Source of the DNA: Diogma glabrata
Lineage: Eukaryota > Arthropoda > Insecta > Diptera > Cylindrotomidae
Reading direction: 5' to 3'
DNA length: 64,000 bases
Assembly: GCA_963693315.1 (NCBI GenBank)
Contig: OY856186.1
Location: forward strand, 283,180,412-283,244,411
Shown here: one piece after another, positions 34,545-46,731 of the stretch
Numbering within the stretch: position 1 is the stretch's first letter
Layout of the letters: the number at the start of each line of letters is the position of its first letter
The notes under the pieces: generated by a model
Told to the model about the DNA's origin: nothing
The model's input: the letters and a program-made list of their open reading frames with translations, nothing else
The model's database searches: none
Made by a program: the position numbers and the translations under genes

Positions 34545-36822
34545 ACCTACTAATATTGCTGAAACTCCAAAATTCTTAGGAATGATAACCTACCTAACTA
34601 AATTCATTCCAAACTTATCAAAAACCTCAATATATTTACGCAATATGATCAAATCTGGAAAATACTATTGGAATAAACAAGAAGATGATGAATTCGAAAA
34701 CATGAAATCATTAATAGTGCAAGTTCCGATATTAAAATATTATAGTCTGGAAGAAGATGTAGTAATACAAACTGATGGTTCTAGAAAAGGACTAGGAGCT
34801 GTTCTTTTGCAAAACCAACATCCAGTTATATTTGCAAGTAAGTCACTAACGAAAACGGAGCAAAACTACTCGCAATGTGAAATTGAACTATTAGCAATTA
34901 CCTTTGCTTGTCTACGTTTCAATCAATACATTAGTGGAAGGAGTAAAGTGATAATAGAAACTGATCACATATCACTAAAAAACATTTTCAACAAACCTAT
35001 TCATAAATGCACAAAACGAATTCAAAGATTAAGATTATGCCTACAAAAATATGACTTACAGATCAGATACATTCCTGGTAAACATTTATTAATACCTGAT
35101 TTACTATCAAGACTTCCTGTGAAAGAAAATGAAGCAATCTTAGAAAATGATGAAATAGTCAAAATTCTAAAAATCGTTGAACATATCAAACCATATAATA
35201 CTGAAGAGATTGACAATCAACAAATTGATGAGATTCGTCAAGAAACTCAAAATGATGATATTTTACAACAACTAATACATGAGATAAAAACAAATTGGAA
35301 AAAGAAATTAATAAACGAAGAAATAAAAATATATGCATCTGTAAAAGATCAACTAAAAATTCAAAATGGAATCATATTCAAAGACGACAGATTCGTAATA
35401 CCTGGTAAGTTAAGAGAAAAATATCTTAATAAACTGCATTATGGACATGAGGGAATCCAAGCATGTCTACAAAGATGCAGACAAACTATATTCTGGCCTA
35501 ACATTACAAAAGACATTAAAACAAAAATAAAATCATGCTATATTTGCGCTATACATTCCGATGATCAACAAAAATTGCCGATGCAAACACATGAAATACC
35601 AACATATCCGTTTCAAATTGTTTCCATGGATTTCTGTGAAGCTGAATATAAAAATAAAAAACGAAATGTCATGGTAATTGTAGATCATTATTCAGATTAT
35701 ATCGAAACAATATTCATGAGAGGGACAACTGCAGATGATGTGATACAAACCTGCAAAATATGCTTTTCAAGATTCGGAATTCCAGAAAAAATAATCTCTG
35801 ACGGTGCTCACAACTTCAAAAATAAAAAATTTATAGAATTCAGTCATGAATGGAATTTCGTATATGTTAACTCTTCTCCATATTATCCTCGTGGAAATGG
35901 AAAAGCAGAATCCGCTGTAAAAATAATAAAAAAAATTATAAAAAAATGTGAATCGTCGAAACAGTGTTTTTGGAAAGCATTACTAGAACATCGAAATACT
36001 CCAAATGAAATTGGATACTCACCAGCGCAACGTTTAATGTCAAGAAACATCAGATCAGATCTACCAAGACTTAAAAGAAATCTAAAACCAAAAATTGTTA
36101 TAGATGTTAGCAAGAAAATTAAACTACGAAGACAAAAATCAAAGAAATATTATGATAAGTCATCAAAACCATTAAAAGAACTAGAAATCGGTACGGGTGT
36201 AATGGTGAAATTACGTCCTGATGACAAACATAAAACATTTGCAATGGTCAAACATCAACTATCGAGTCGTGCGTATGAAATTGATATCAACGGTAAGAGA
36301 TACATTCGTAATCGACAACAACTAAGTGAATTCAACTACTTACCAAACGGAGAAAATGAACAACAATCTACGTCGAATGATACAGCAACAAATATTAAGC
36401 TACCATCATTAAATACTTACATTCAATCATATCCGCCACATACCCATAGTATGGATATGCAAGAAGATCGACGAGATATACATACTCATATATCAAGAAA
36501 CCTCAACATACCAACAGAAGCTATTCAAGACAATACAAATAGTCAAGATGGAAATAGTAATGAGAGAACTCATGAGGTCAGCACTGAGAAAGATAATGAT
36601 GATCATGGTCATGAATTAGATGAAGCAAATACGTCAGCAACATACAATGATATAATAAGCAGTCATAATAAGCAGTCACAACATCAAGGTCAACAACAAC
36701 AGCTACCAGTCAATGTGAATGATACAAATGATACAACCCCAATCATAAGACGTTCTCAACGGTACAAGAAGCCACCTGAATATTTAAAAGATTTTGAACA
36801 AAATTATGATGATAAATCATAA
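34545..36822 (+). CDS. RNase H, integrase and tail of element C Pol (3' part)
   Basis: The frame continues element C's pol after the ACCT target duplication; the first few codons of the longer open frame (34522-34544) belong to the LTR of copy B. It shows the RT end (FLGMITYLTKFIPNLS), RNase H (IQTDGSRKGLGAVLLQ, IETDHISLKNIF) and the integrase zinc domain (HYGHEGIQACLQRC...CYIC). The integrase catalytic residues lie in SMDFCEAE, ISDGAHNF and GNGKAESAVK. The C-terminal region is rich in His, Gln and Asn (about residues 620-750) and ends NYDDKS. This half is open throughout, whereas the left half has frame breaks. Confidence 0.9.
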
Positions 36823-36923
36823 CTTGCTAAATTTAATATGAATATGTTTACTTTAATTTTAGTTTAGAAATTTGTTCTTAAAGAGTTTGAATTAAGTTTA
36901 TTATTTAAAAAAAAAAGAGAGCA

Positions 36924-37040
36924 TGTTATGGTAACTGCTATAACATAAAATATGTTAATATGGTAACACCATTATTGTATGTAACTATATAGATGAATAA
37001 AATTGACAGCCTGTCATCACGTGTAGCTAAGCACAAAACA
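36924..37040 (+). repeat. 3' LTR of element C
   Basis: Preceded by a purine-rich tract (36907-36923) and followed by CAATG, the right target duplication. Confidence 0.9.
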
Positions 37041-37482
37041 CAATGAACGGAGGGAAAAAAACGGAGCGGAAACTAAACACAAATTCAAACTTCTACGGAA
37101 GACATAACCTCAAATATTGTTTATTTTTTCTACATATTCATATAAATAAGCAGATTTCAACAAATTTCATAAAATATGAATATAATTTAGCAAATCTATA
37201 AAATAATACATAAAAATATAAATGTAAAGAAAATATAAGTTTTTGGATAGTTAAAGACGGAGCGGTTGTATTGTGTTTTATAAAAGGAAAGGATTGAGGC
37301 GGATAAAAAACGAACGGAACGAATCTATTGTGTGTGAACCTTAATTTGTATAATAAAAATAAAGTTCAAAATTATATTCAAAACAAACTACTTTTCTAAA
37401 TACTTAAGCATAAGAAAAGAGAAGAAGTCTCACTACAGCTAATTTACATGTATATAAAGCAGAAGAGTAAGAGAAAAAAAAA

Positions 37483-38690
37483 GTAAGAAGTAAAAATGAA
37501 ATTGATAGCAGCAGCCAGCAGAGCACCGGAGGTTACATTAGAATATAAATGAATACAAAAAGGCCACTGGCCCATGACATTGTACAGCGGCAAAAAAACA
37601 GTGCTATGCTAACAGCTACCATCAAAGCAGGGAGCTGCAGTAAGCAGACTCAAACTAAAGCGAGCAAGGTTGCGAGAGATACCTGTTTTCAGAAAAAAAA
37701 AAAAGAAAATTGATGATTAGAGAGTAGCAGTCTAGAGAGAAGGCTAGACTAAACAGTTCTATACTTACGGTGTAAAGATCGCGGATAGACGATAAAAAGA
37801 AGAACAGACACAGAAGAGGTAGAGGATAAGGAAAGGAAAAGGGATAGAAGGAACGAGAGGAAGGAAGGAGGTTAGTGGTCACTAGCAATGTAATGTAAAG
37901 CATAGTGGAGGTAGCAAGAGAAAGAAGACAACCATTACAAGGGTACTAGAAGCATAAGAGCAGATTATCAGTTCAACCAGATCTAAGCAGAACCAAAAAG
38001 ACAAGTCAGTTCACTTCTAAAAAGAGCTAGAGAAAGATTAAAACGTTTCATATGCACAGGAGGATCATTGAAGAGCCTGACGACTCTTACCACAAAGGAT
38101 TTTTCCCAGAGGACACAGCTCACCCGGGGAGGTACCAAGTTTAATTGCCTTCTAGAGTGACCAGCCGAGAACCATCTAAGAAGAAACAAAGGTGACTGAT
38201 ACTTAATGACCCTATAAAGTTGACACAGAAGACGAATTTTGATGTGATCTAGAAAGGAAGTCCCAAGAAGTTGCAGAACGAAAGGTGAGATATGGTCACG
38301 GAATCTCACATTGTAGACAAACCTGACAGCAGAGTTAAAGGCTCTTCTGAGTATAGAAATGGTTTCATCTGAGCACCCCAAAAATACCTCAATACCACCA
38401 TAGTCGATTAACGGAAGTATAAGTGATAGCACTAGTTGCTTCCGAATGTGTAGAGGAAGAAAGTTGTTTAAACAACGAAACCTCCTTATGATGGAAAAGA
38501 TCTTTCCAGCTGGAACATTGACATGCGGCCTCCAACTTAGCTTGTCGTCAAAAATAATCCCTAGATTTTTAGCTTGACTACCAAAAGAGATAGCATTGCT
38601 ATCCAGTCTAAGTTGCATATTATTTGTAGAAATAGCTGGATTGGAGTTAAAAATCATTGCTTGTGATTTCGCTGGATTCAATTAAAAAAA
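37483..38690 (-). mobile_element. 5'-truncated LINE, 3' end of ORF2 and 3' UTR
   Basis: On the minus strand a 232-residue frame (38681-37983) encodes the end of a LINE reverse transcriptase: KNLGIIFDDKLSWRPHV, LILPLIDYGG, then a helical C-terminal region ending FRSELTCLFGSA. The 3' untranslated part contains CATGGGCCAGTGGCC near 37560, shared with 18840-18890. The copy is truncated upstream of residue 1. The clade (Jockey, I or CR1) is not decided. Confidence 0.75.
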
Positions 38691-38873
38691 CTTAAGTTGG
38701 TATTTTTTATTTAACTACTCTTAACATTTGTAAATTATTTTTAAATATTAAATTAACATGTGCATTAAATTCTCAGGTAGTGGTGGCTTTTTAGAGAGGA
38801 AAGAATTGAGTTTTGTTTTATATTTAATGTGGAGTTCTTTCAGGTTTTTGATGTACATCGATGTTGAACTTGG
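38691..38873. other. Short unassigned spacer
   Basis: AT-rich DNA between the LINE fragment and Harbinger element 2. No feature is seen. Confidence 0.4.
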
Positions 38874-39491
38874 CTGTAGCTAGATTCTGGTTGTATGGAA
38901 TTATTTCGTGGAATGAGATTTCGTACTAAATGAGATTTTTGCATTCCGGTTCAGTGGAATGAAAAAATAAATTCCGTGTTTGCGGGATGAACTGTTAAAT
39001 TATCTCGTCAACGAATTTAATGATGGAATGATATTATCTGCTTTGAAATTTGGTATAGACGCACAAAAATGTAGAAAAAAATGTAACTGTCCTTAAGACC
39101 AAAAAAGGATATTGAGCATGTCTACGTGTGCCGGAAAGGTGGTCATTCAAAAAACATTCAAATTGTAAATATATTTTTAAATAAATTTAAGTATCTAATA
39201 ATTCTATGCATATTCTACGTATCTAATCTAACATTTTTCATTCTATGGGCTTAAAGATATGTGACGCTAACCTATTAATATTGTCAGTTAATCCAAAGTT
39301 TGGTGGAACTGCTCATGACGCTTTTGTATGGAAATCCTCACAGCTTCAACTACATTTGAATTTATGATATCAAAATGGCGAAAGAAATTTTTCTTTGAAA
39401 GGTAAGTAAAATAAATAAGTCTTAGTTGTACAATGACGTAATAATTATTTTAATCTTAGGGGATAGTGGGTACCCATAGCAACCGTGGTTA

Positions 39492-39842
39492 ATGACGCCA
39501 ATCCTCAATACAACTAATGAAAAGGAAGACAAATATAATGTCGCGCATAAATCTACCAGAAATCGTATTGAAAGATGTATTGGAGTATTAAAAGACCGGT
39601 TTCGTTGCCTCTCTAGAGAACGATTTTTATGCTACTCTCCATCGGAATGTGGCGTAATTGTAAATGCGTGTAGCGTTCTGCACAATATTTTTGCCAGAAA
39701 CCGCATTTTAATTGATGAAGAGGATATTTTTATGGATGATGAACACTATGAAGTTCTTGATGATACCGAGCAAACATTTCAGCCATCTCAATTAATCGAA
39801 GGCAGAAGAGTGCGAGCCGCATTGGTACAGGAATATTTTTAA
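39492..39842 (+). pseudogene. HARBI1-like transposase, C-terminal fragment
   Basis: 116 residues. STRNRIERCIGVLKDRFRCL contains the third catalytic residue (Glu) region of the DDE nuclease, followed by CSVLHNIFARNRI, a conserved helix in this family. The first two catalytic aspartates are missing; upstream DNA (39010-39490) has no matching frame. The fragment cannot be active. It differs clearly in sequence from the transposase at 15493-16461, so it represents another Harbinger lineage. Confidence 0.8.
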
Positions 39843-40238
39843 TGTAATCGTAATGAATATGAAAATTATAATATAAAACTTTATATATAAAAATAAATAT
39901 TTATTGAATTAAAATTGATTGAGTTGGGTTTTTATTATTATTATTACAAGCAGCAATCGCTGCCGCTAACCCTTGCGCAGCAACCACTTTGTAACGTCGG
40001 CTATACACTAAATAACAATATTAAAACTAATCCCTATTCTTTTTTTTGATTCAATTACAAAATGATATTCCATTTGCATTTTTGCGGGTTTGGGCGTTGG
40101 CAGACCGGTTTTGTTTCAAGGTCGTAATTTTGTGTAAAGTTTTGTGGGAAAGCCAGTTTTGGATTTTGAATATTTGTTTTTTTGACATAAATATTTTGGA
40201 TATTTGTCATTTTTTATTGTTGAATTTTTTGATACAAA

Positions 40239-40536
40239 CTATGTATACAATCAGGAAGTTCCAGGGGATGAGAAGTAGGAGTCGACCAGGGGGGGTTGAG
40301 CCGTGGGTGAGTGAGGTGGATGAAGAAATGTATGTGGCCTGGAAGGAGAGAGTGGATAAGGCGAGGGAGGTGGTGAAGGATATAGTAGGTGTGGTTATGG
40401 ATGAAGTTAAGGATGCAATTTTTTTTAGAATTAATGGATGATATAGCGGAGGAACAATGGGAAGAGATTATGGATGAGATAGTGAGTGGAATAGTGAATG
40501 ACTGTGGTGAATGAGGAAGCGAATGAGATGAATGTG
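40239..40536 (+). pseudogene. Gag-like fragment of element E
   Basis: It starts MYTIRKFQGM and shares RPGG.EPW and the acidic region with the copy A frame (7117-7674). The frame breaks near 40435, then ELMDDIAEEQWEEIMDEI is readable in another frame until the deletion junction. Confidence 0.65.
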
Positions 40537-40537
40537 G

Positions 40538-41221
40538 TGAATGCTTTTCTGAGGAATGAAGTGTTTCTTACATATGGGGTACCAGAGTTTCTACACAGTG
40601 ACAATGGCAAACAGTTCACTAGTAGGAACTTTCAAAATCTTTTGTCAGATTTCAATATTAAACATATTAGGACCGGTGTCTATAGTCCTCAAAGCAACGC
40701 GTCAGAGCGGGTCAATAGGTCAGTTCTAGCGGCAATTCGAGCGTTCATAAAAGGTCAACATACCAAGTGGGATTCACAAATTAATGAAATCGCTTATGCA
40801 CTGCGGGCCGCAGTACATTCAGCGACCAAGTACTCACCGTACTATCTATTATTTGGTCAACATCCAGTTTCGGATGGAAATACTTACCATTTGTTGAGAT
40901 CACTACACAAGCTTGGTGAAGATGCTGGTGAGGAAATAGAACGCTCTGATCATTTGACTCTGCTTCGGAGCCAGGTTCAACAAAATTTAAAAGCAGCTTT
41001 CAAAAAGTCACAACACCAGTATAATCTGCGATCTAAACTACGAACCTTCGAACCACAACAACGTGTGTTTGTACGACAGCATCATTTGAGTGACGGCAAA
41101 ATTGGCTCCAAAGTTCCTACCTGCAATGATTAAAACTAAGATTGGAAATGTACTTTATGAGTGCATAGATATGAGCGGTAAGAATCTTGGAGTTCATCAT
41201 GCGAAGGATATCAGGGAATGA
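40538..41221 (+). pseudogene. Integrase fragment of element E
   Basis: Catalytic Asp in LHSDNGKQF and Glu in NASERVNRSV are present. The zinc domain and first Asp are deleted. The closest relative in this window is the integrase of element D (matching IRAFIK, LRAAVHSATK.SPY). The frame shifts near 41105, after which KIGNVLYECIDMSGKNLGVH is readable to a stop at about 41221. Confidence 0.8.
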
Positions 41222-41650
41222 TGTCTTTTCGTTAGGTAGGGTCGTTCCTCTGGTTAGTTGTCGTCGCTGTGGTTCACGTCTTCTGGGTCATACTAGCTGG
41301 TAGTATCGGGGTGTCAATAGTGCTGACGTTCTGATGGATGGTCGGTCTCAGTACTCAGTGGAGTTCCTAGCGGACTTCATGAGTATAGGGATCGGTCATC
41401 GGTCTCGACGCCGGTGGCTGTTGATACTTCGATCCCAGGTACAACTTCTTATTAAATGCAGTTCGGTGGTTTCTTGACATGGAGGGGATGGCGACGTTTT
41501 TGTGACTTCAAGGTTAAAAGTCTTGCTTATCACCTTGAATTCATGGTTGTAACGTCGGCTATATACTAAATAACAATATTAAAACTAATCCCTATTCTTT
41601 TTTTTGATTCAATTCCAAAATAATATTCCATTTGCATTTTTTTCATCATA

Positions 41651-42539
41651 ATAGTTTAACGGTTTATTCAAATAACACCGAACAGGCCCACATTCAAATA
41701 TCATCACAAATTGAAATAAAGAACGCTTACTCAAGGCTGTTTGATTTTGGTTTTTTTAAGAAAAAAATGTAAAACGTCAAAAAATCACATTTTTGATTTT
41801 TGGCTATAAAATTGAATTTTTCATCATTCATTCCATGTTGAAGTTAAAAACTAAAAACATCTTTTCAATGTTTAATCTCAAAAATTCAATTCGATATTTG
41901 ATCTCAAAACAAAAATTAAATCGTGGTTTCATCCAAAGGATACAAAAATTAAAATATATAATTTAATTGAAATTATAATATAAAGTTTATTTAAAATAAA
42001 TAGATGCTGGGAAAAAAATTAGCAAGTATATTTTTGTGTAAATGAAGATCTATTTCCTTTACCGCACGTGATTGAAACATTTTTGAATATTTAAAACAAT
42101 ATAAAAAAAATTGAGGAATGAATGAATCAGACAACGGAAGATTGCAGATGTTTGATAGTAAGGGTATTTTTTTTGGTTTTTTTACTTGTTCTACAATGAA
42201 CTTCAGTGTTGGAGTGGTGATCAATACGTAGTATTGGAAGAAAGCAAATATTTTTTTCAATTGATGCTCCACATAAAAGTATACAATTTGGATATTACAT
42301 TTAAATCAGTAAACGATTGGAGGTTACCAGATTACAAAAAAAAGGAAATAATTTGGAAGGCATAGCAGCGTAATTTGGAAGAACGAACTGTTAATATCAA
42401 CAACCTTCATTAAATACAAGTTGAGTACATTTTTTTCCATGATGTATTTTTTTATATATTCTTGTATGCATTTAGGTTAATTTCTTTTTATTTTAGAATG
42501 TTAGGCTAAAGACTATATAGGAAATAAGAGATTCCCCAA
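41651..42539. other. Unassigned interior between element E and the RTE-like LINE
   Basis: AT-rich. Part may be the rest of the E LTR, part the interior of Harbinger element 2. The minus-strand frame 41991-42272 has no recognisable domain. Confidence 0.4.
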
Positions 42540-45500
42540 AACAACGAGGGTAGCGAAATCCGAAATTCGACGTCCACGCCGTGCTGCCTGGTTAATGCTG
42601 ACAGAATTAGGTTGGTGTACCGGAGATAAGCAGGGTAAAAACTGCTTAGTCAATCATGGTACATCATGGCGAATTGGCGCCTTAAAACCCAATGCGACTC
42701 AAGCGTCTGTTCTCCATGTTAGGGGCGGCTTGAAGCGGGCGTCTGTCTTGGATCAAGCGGCTCGCTATATAAACGTGTCAAAGGTTGTTTCTGGTAACCT
42801 TAAGATGCAGAACGGACCCATTCACGACAATTTGGGTTGGGCCTAAGGTTAACACCCTAACCCCGGAAAAAAAATTATTTGTTAAATTTGGAAATCAGAA
42901 AAGAAAAACAGACCCGGACAAAAACAGAATTTTACCTGGACGTGAAAAAAGACCAGACTACCGAATCGGAACGTGGAACGTGCGCAGCCTGAGCGCTCCT
43001 GATGCTCTTATAAGTCTAGAAACAGAGGCTGAGAGGTATGGGATGGATATCATAGCTCTGCAAGAAATTAGACAGCCAATAATCGGAAAACAAGATTTGG
43101 ATAGTCACTCTCTATACTGTAGTGGTCATCCTTCTCGAAGAGAATTTGGAACTGGCTTTCTTGTTGGTGCACGCATACAAGAAGCCGTGATGAAATTCAT
43201 CCCGGTCAGTGAGAGGATTTGCTACCTACGTGTACGTGGTAAATATAACAATATTTCTCTTATTGCCGTGCATGCACCTACTGAAGCTAAGACCGTCGAC
43301 GAGAAGGATAATTTCTACATAGCGCTGGAAGAGGTTATGAAACAAACACCAACACGCGACTTCACTATGGTTCTTGGTGACTTTAATGGGCAGGTTGGAA
43401 GAGATATCTCTTATGGAAATGTGGTGGGCCCCAACAGTCTGCATTTGAATTCGAATGATAATGGTGAGAGAATGACTGAGTTTGCATTATCAAATAATTT
43501 GAGAATTGCCAGTACTTTCTTTCCGCACCGATCGATTCATAAGCAGACATGGGTCTCACCGAATGGAAACACTCGAAATCAAATTGATCACGTGCTAGTT
43601 ACAGCACGTTTCTTTTCGAGTGTTCTGGATGTGCGATCCTTTAGAGGTGCATACATTGGAAGTGACCACTTTCTTGTATGTGCCAAAATAAGGTTCCACT
43701 TCCTAAACCCAAGCATTCCGAAATTCAATCAACGGAAACGATTTAACATCTCATCACTAAAGAATGCAGAAACAGAAGAGAAATATCAAAACCATATTGC
43801 CGAAACATTGGAGAAATCAGAAACCATTAATGGAGACGTCGATAAGTCATGGTATTTGCTCAAAGATGCTGTTTTAAGCGTTGCTGAGGGAATACTTGGA
43901 CGACCACAAAACCACTCCCAGAAGCCATGGATGGATCAAGCATGTCTTGACGCTATTCAATACAAAAGAGATTGCTATCTGAAATGTCTGCAAGGACGCA
44001 ACACCAGGTCCACGAAGGAGAACTATAAACTGGCAAAACAAGCCGTTACAAAGTTATGTAGACGAACGAAGAGAGAATGGTGGAAGAGAAAGTGTGAGGA
44101 AATTGAAAGCTTCAATAAGGAACATCAATCGCGTAACTTCTTTCAACAGGTTAAAACCTTAAAGAAGGGCCCTCAAACTAGATCGACTGCTATTCAAAAC
44201 GAAGATGGGGAGCTACAAGTAGACCTTAAAAATATTTTAGACACTTGGGCCGCTTATTTTGAGAATCTTCTCAACTTAAGTGACCAGAAACAAGTCGGGC
44301 GACGAGCTAAGCTTATTCGTGCGTCAAAGGTACATGTAGAAGAACCCACCAGAGAGGAATTCGATGCGGCGCTGTCAAAATTAAAATGCAATAAAGCACC
44401 TGGTATCGACGATATAACATCCGAAATGATTGTACATGGTGGTGAAACTCTATCCTTAAGATTGTTTGAACTTGTTCAAATGATATGGAGGACTGAAGCC
44501 ATGCCACAGGACTGGAACACAGCTATGCTGATACCAATCCATAAAAAAGGTAATCGCCTACAATGTGCAAACTACAGAGGAATCGCTCTCCTTTGCACAG
44601 CATATAAGATCTTTTCTTACATTTTGCTATCCAAAATCAATCCTTTTGCTGAACAACTGTTTGGAGAATATCAGTGTGGCTTCCGGCGGGGCCGAGGTAC
44701 CACCGATGCACTTTTCTCGATAAGGATGATTTTGGAAAAGTGCCGAGAGTTCAACATACCAGTGCACCAACTCTTCATTGATTTCAGACAGGCCTACGAC
44801 TCTCTCGAACGAGAGACTCTATGGTCTGCCTTGGTGTCAATGGGAATTCCTGGTAAACTGGTATCACTATGCAAAATGACAGTACAGAACTCTCAATGCT
44901 GTGTACGAGTTGAGAACGAAATATCAAGGTTTTTTAAAGTCGACTCCGGATTAAGACAAGGTGATGCTATCTCTCCTATACTTTTTAATTTAGCCTTGGA
45001 ATATGTGTGCCGTCAAAAGAAACTGCCGACTAACAACAATATCTTGTCAATAAACTCAGTACAGATGATTGCATACGCTGATGATGTTGTCATCCTCGGC
45101 CGAAGTGAAGCTGTTATGAGTGAGACTTTTAAGTCGCTTGAGAGTGGAGCTAGAAAAATTGGTCTTCAAATTAACTACAATAAAACCAAACATATGAATG
45201 TTTCAAGAGAGTCTGAGAAGAAAGATTTGATGTGCGGCGATGAACGAATTGAGGGAGTTGAATCTTTTAAATATTTGTGATCAATGCTTGACTCAAACAA
45301 CAGCATACTTACCTATATAAACGTTGGAATCGCTGCAGGTAATCGAACTTTCTACTCAATCAAACCTCTCCTTGGATCTCCGTATGTATCAACTAACACC
45401 AAGCTCAAGTTATACAAGACATTGATTAGACCGGTTGTGATGTATGGGTCACAAACGTGGACCCTTACACAAAATGACGAATCGCATTTATCTGTATTTG

Positions 45501-45895
45501 AGCGTAAGATCCTACGCTACATTTTTGGTCCACTTAAGACAGACGATGGAGAGTATAGAACCCGATATAACTTTGAGATCAGAGACCTTCTTGAGGGTTC
45601 TGATATAATAGGTTGTATCCGTTCTAATAGGATTGCTTGGTTTGGGCATGTTCTACGAGCCGATTCACAGTCTGGAATGATTAGAAAAATGTACGTTAGT
45701 ACCCCAGGGAGTGGGCGACCGCGAGGTAGACCACGACTACAATGGGAAACTGACGTAATAAACGACCTTAAAAAAATCGGCTGCCATGGTAATTATGTCG
45801 CTGTTGCGAATGACCGTGGCGAATATTCGAAGCTGATTAGCCTTGCAACGCTCCTACATTGAGCATGAACGCCGTTAAAAAAAAAAAAAAAAAAA
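42540..45895 (+). mobile_element. RTE-like non-LTR retrotransposon, nearly full length
   Basis: It carries an endonuclease-RT frame and ends in a 19-A tail (about 45877-45895). The 5' limit near 42540 is an estimate based on the change in composition. No target duplication was resolved. The endonuclease type often appears in annotations as craniofacial development protein 2-like, which usually marks RTE elements. Confidence 0.8.
42785..45862 (+). pseudogene. LINE endonuclease-reverse transcriptase, one internal stop
   Basis: The EEP endonuclease domain (about residues 60-305) shows GTWNVRSL, DIIALQEI, GDFNGQVGR and GSDHFLVCAKI. RT (about 520-830) shows NKAPGIDDITSEM, FIDFRQAYDSL, DSGLRQGDAISPILF and the catalytic YADD. 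A TGA at 45278-45280 interrupts the same frame; the remainder (45284-45862) continues with SIKPLLGSPYV, a thumb region and a GRPRGRPRLQW motif near the end. Everything else is open, so a single base substitution is the simplest explanation. The start is uncertain; an upstream frame at 42595-42846 overlaps it. Confidence 0.9.
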
Positions 45896-45944
45896 TTAAT
45901 AAAAAAGGTCCAGTCATAATAACTTTTTGTTGTTCCACCACAAT

Positions 45945-46731
45945 TTGCCGTTCTAGAAGATTATTTCTTTTCTTATCTTCTATTAAATAATCCTCCAATA
46001 TATCCTCAAAGGACCTCGGTCGCCCCTTTTTGATGAATTTGCCGAAGAAAGTGGTGTTGTCGACAGTTGATGTAGAACTTCATTTGGAACAATCTGTGTG
46101 TTTTCTATTTGTTCTATATCAAGAACGATTATTTTTTCCACCGTCGGTAAGACTTGCAAACTCTGAAATCCAGTCCACTAGTCCAGATTCGGGTGCAGCA
46201 TTTTCATCACCTCGAACGGCATTCCATGTAATAAGCGCAATAATTCGCTCTTCCAAATCATTTAAAATTCTTTGCGGTGTCATACCGTTGATGCCACTTC
46301 TATTGACTGCAATTTTAATTTCAGCTGCTCGATTTTTTACATACAGTCTACAAATAAATATATTATAATATATATCTATTACCAATAACGATCTACAAAA
46401 CTTTAATAATTTGCCTCAGATCAACCAACGTCTTTCTCCAAGTTTTCCCTTCTTTAAATGTCCCTCCCGCCGCATTTAAAAGCTCCGCCACCTCGTCCCA
46501 TTTCTTCCGCATTTCCCTATTTTCGTCTGCTGCTCTATCAAATCTGCGAGTAGCGTAAAAAACAAAATATTTAGTATATAAATTAAATAATTTAATTTTT
46601 CTAAAATATTTATTGATAAATAATAAAATAAAATTAATAAAATATAGTTACCTCCCACGCGCCAAATCCACATTCTGCTCTAAATAACTGACTAAAATTT
46701 CTTTTTGATTCATTGTTACTTTTTGGGACAT
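45945..46731 (-). pseudogene. Myb/SANT-like gene of Harbinger element 2, broken
   Basis: Exon 1 (46652-46731) starts MSQKVTMNQKEILVSYLEQN. A GT-AG intron joins in phase to exon 2 from 46543: RFDRAADENREMRKKWDEVA and KEGKTWRKTLVDLRQI, a Myb/SANT-like helix pattern. Exon 2 then reads into a stop. A later stretch (46347 to about 46120: VKNRAAEIKIAVNRSGINGM) matches the second half of such proteins after a GT-AG-like gap. Another frame break follows. The final part may continue to about 45945. Confidence 0.6.

Larger units (their letters stand above)
19012..37040 (+). mobile_element. Ty3/gypsy retrotransposon C, split by copy B
   Basis: Very short LTRs (19012-19127 and 36924-37040, about 116 bp, TGTTATGG...CAAAACA) differ by roughly one substitution and one indel. 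CAATG lies outside both ends (19007-19011 and 37041-37045). A primer-binding-like TGGTGTCAGATGTG follows the left LTR. A purine-rich AAAAAAGAGAGCA precedes the right one. Gag, protease and most of RT lie left of the copy B insertion; RNase H and integrase lie right of it. Without the nested DNA the element would be about 4.8 kb. The coding region has several frame breaks. Confidence 0.9.
18926..37341. mobile_element. MITE split by the nested retrotransposon stack
   Basis: The left part is 18926-19011 and the right part 37046-37341. The ends are imperfect inverted repeats: AGGTGCA...ACAATAGAT near 18926-18945 and ATCTATTGTGTGTGAACCT at the right end. TAA lies outside both ends (18923-18925, 37342-37344), as in PIF/Harbinger insertions. 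Purine-rich CGGAGCGG words recur inside. Removing the inserted element restores a MITE of about 380 bp. It is the oldest layer of the stack. Confidence 0.75.
39990..41650 (+). mobile_element. Internally deleted Ty3/gypsy element E, relative of copies A and B
   Basis: LTR starts TGTAACGTCGGCTATA at 39990 and 41548 agree for about 95 bp. The left LTR is then joined directly to leader sequence (GGGCGTTGGCAGACCGG, 40098-40115), so the left LTR is truncated. The gag start (40239-40500) is fused near 40535 to integrase (40538-41221). The sequence before the right LTR (GGATGGCGACGTTTTTGTGA, CACCTTGAATTCATGGT) matches copies A and B on their minus strand. The right limit of the right LTR is not determined; 41650 is a minimum. 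Confidence 0.7.

Noticed and set aside
37655..37903. 82-residue minus-strand frame below the LINE
   Set aside because: It falls in the LINE 3' untranslated region, is pyrimidine-rich and has no domain.
41991..42272. 93-residue minus-strand frame
   Set aside because: No recognisable domain, no splice context, and it sits between mobile elements.
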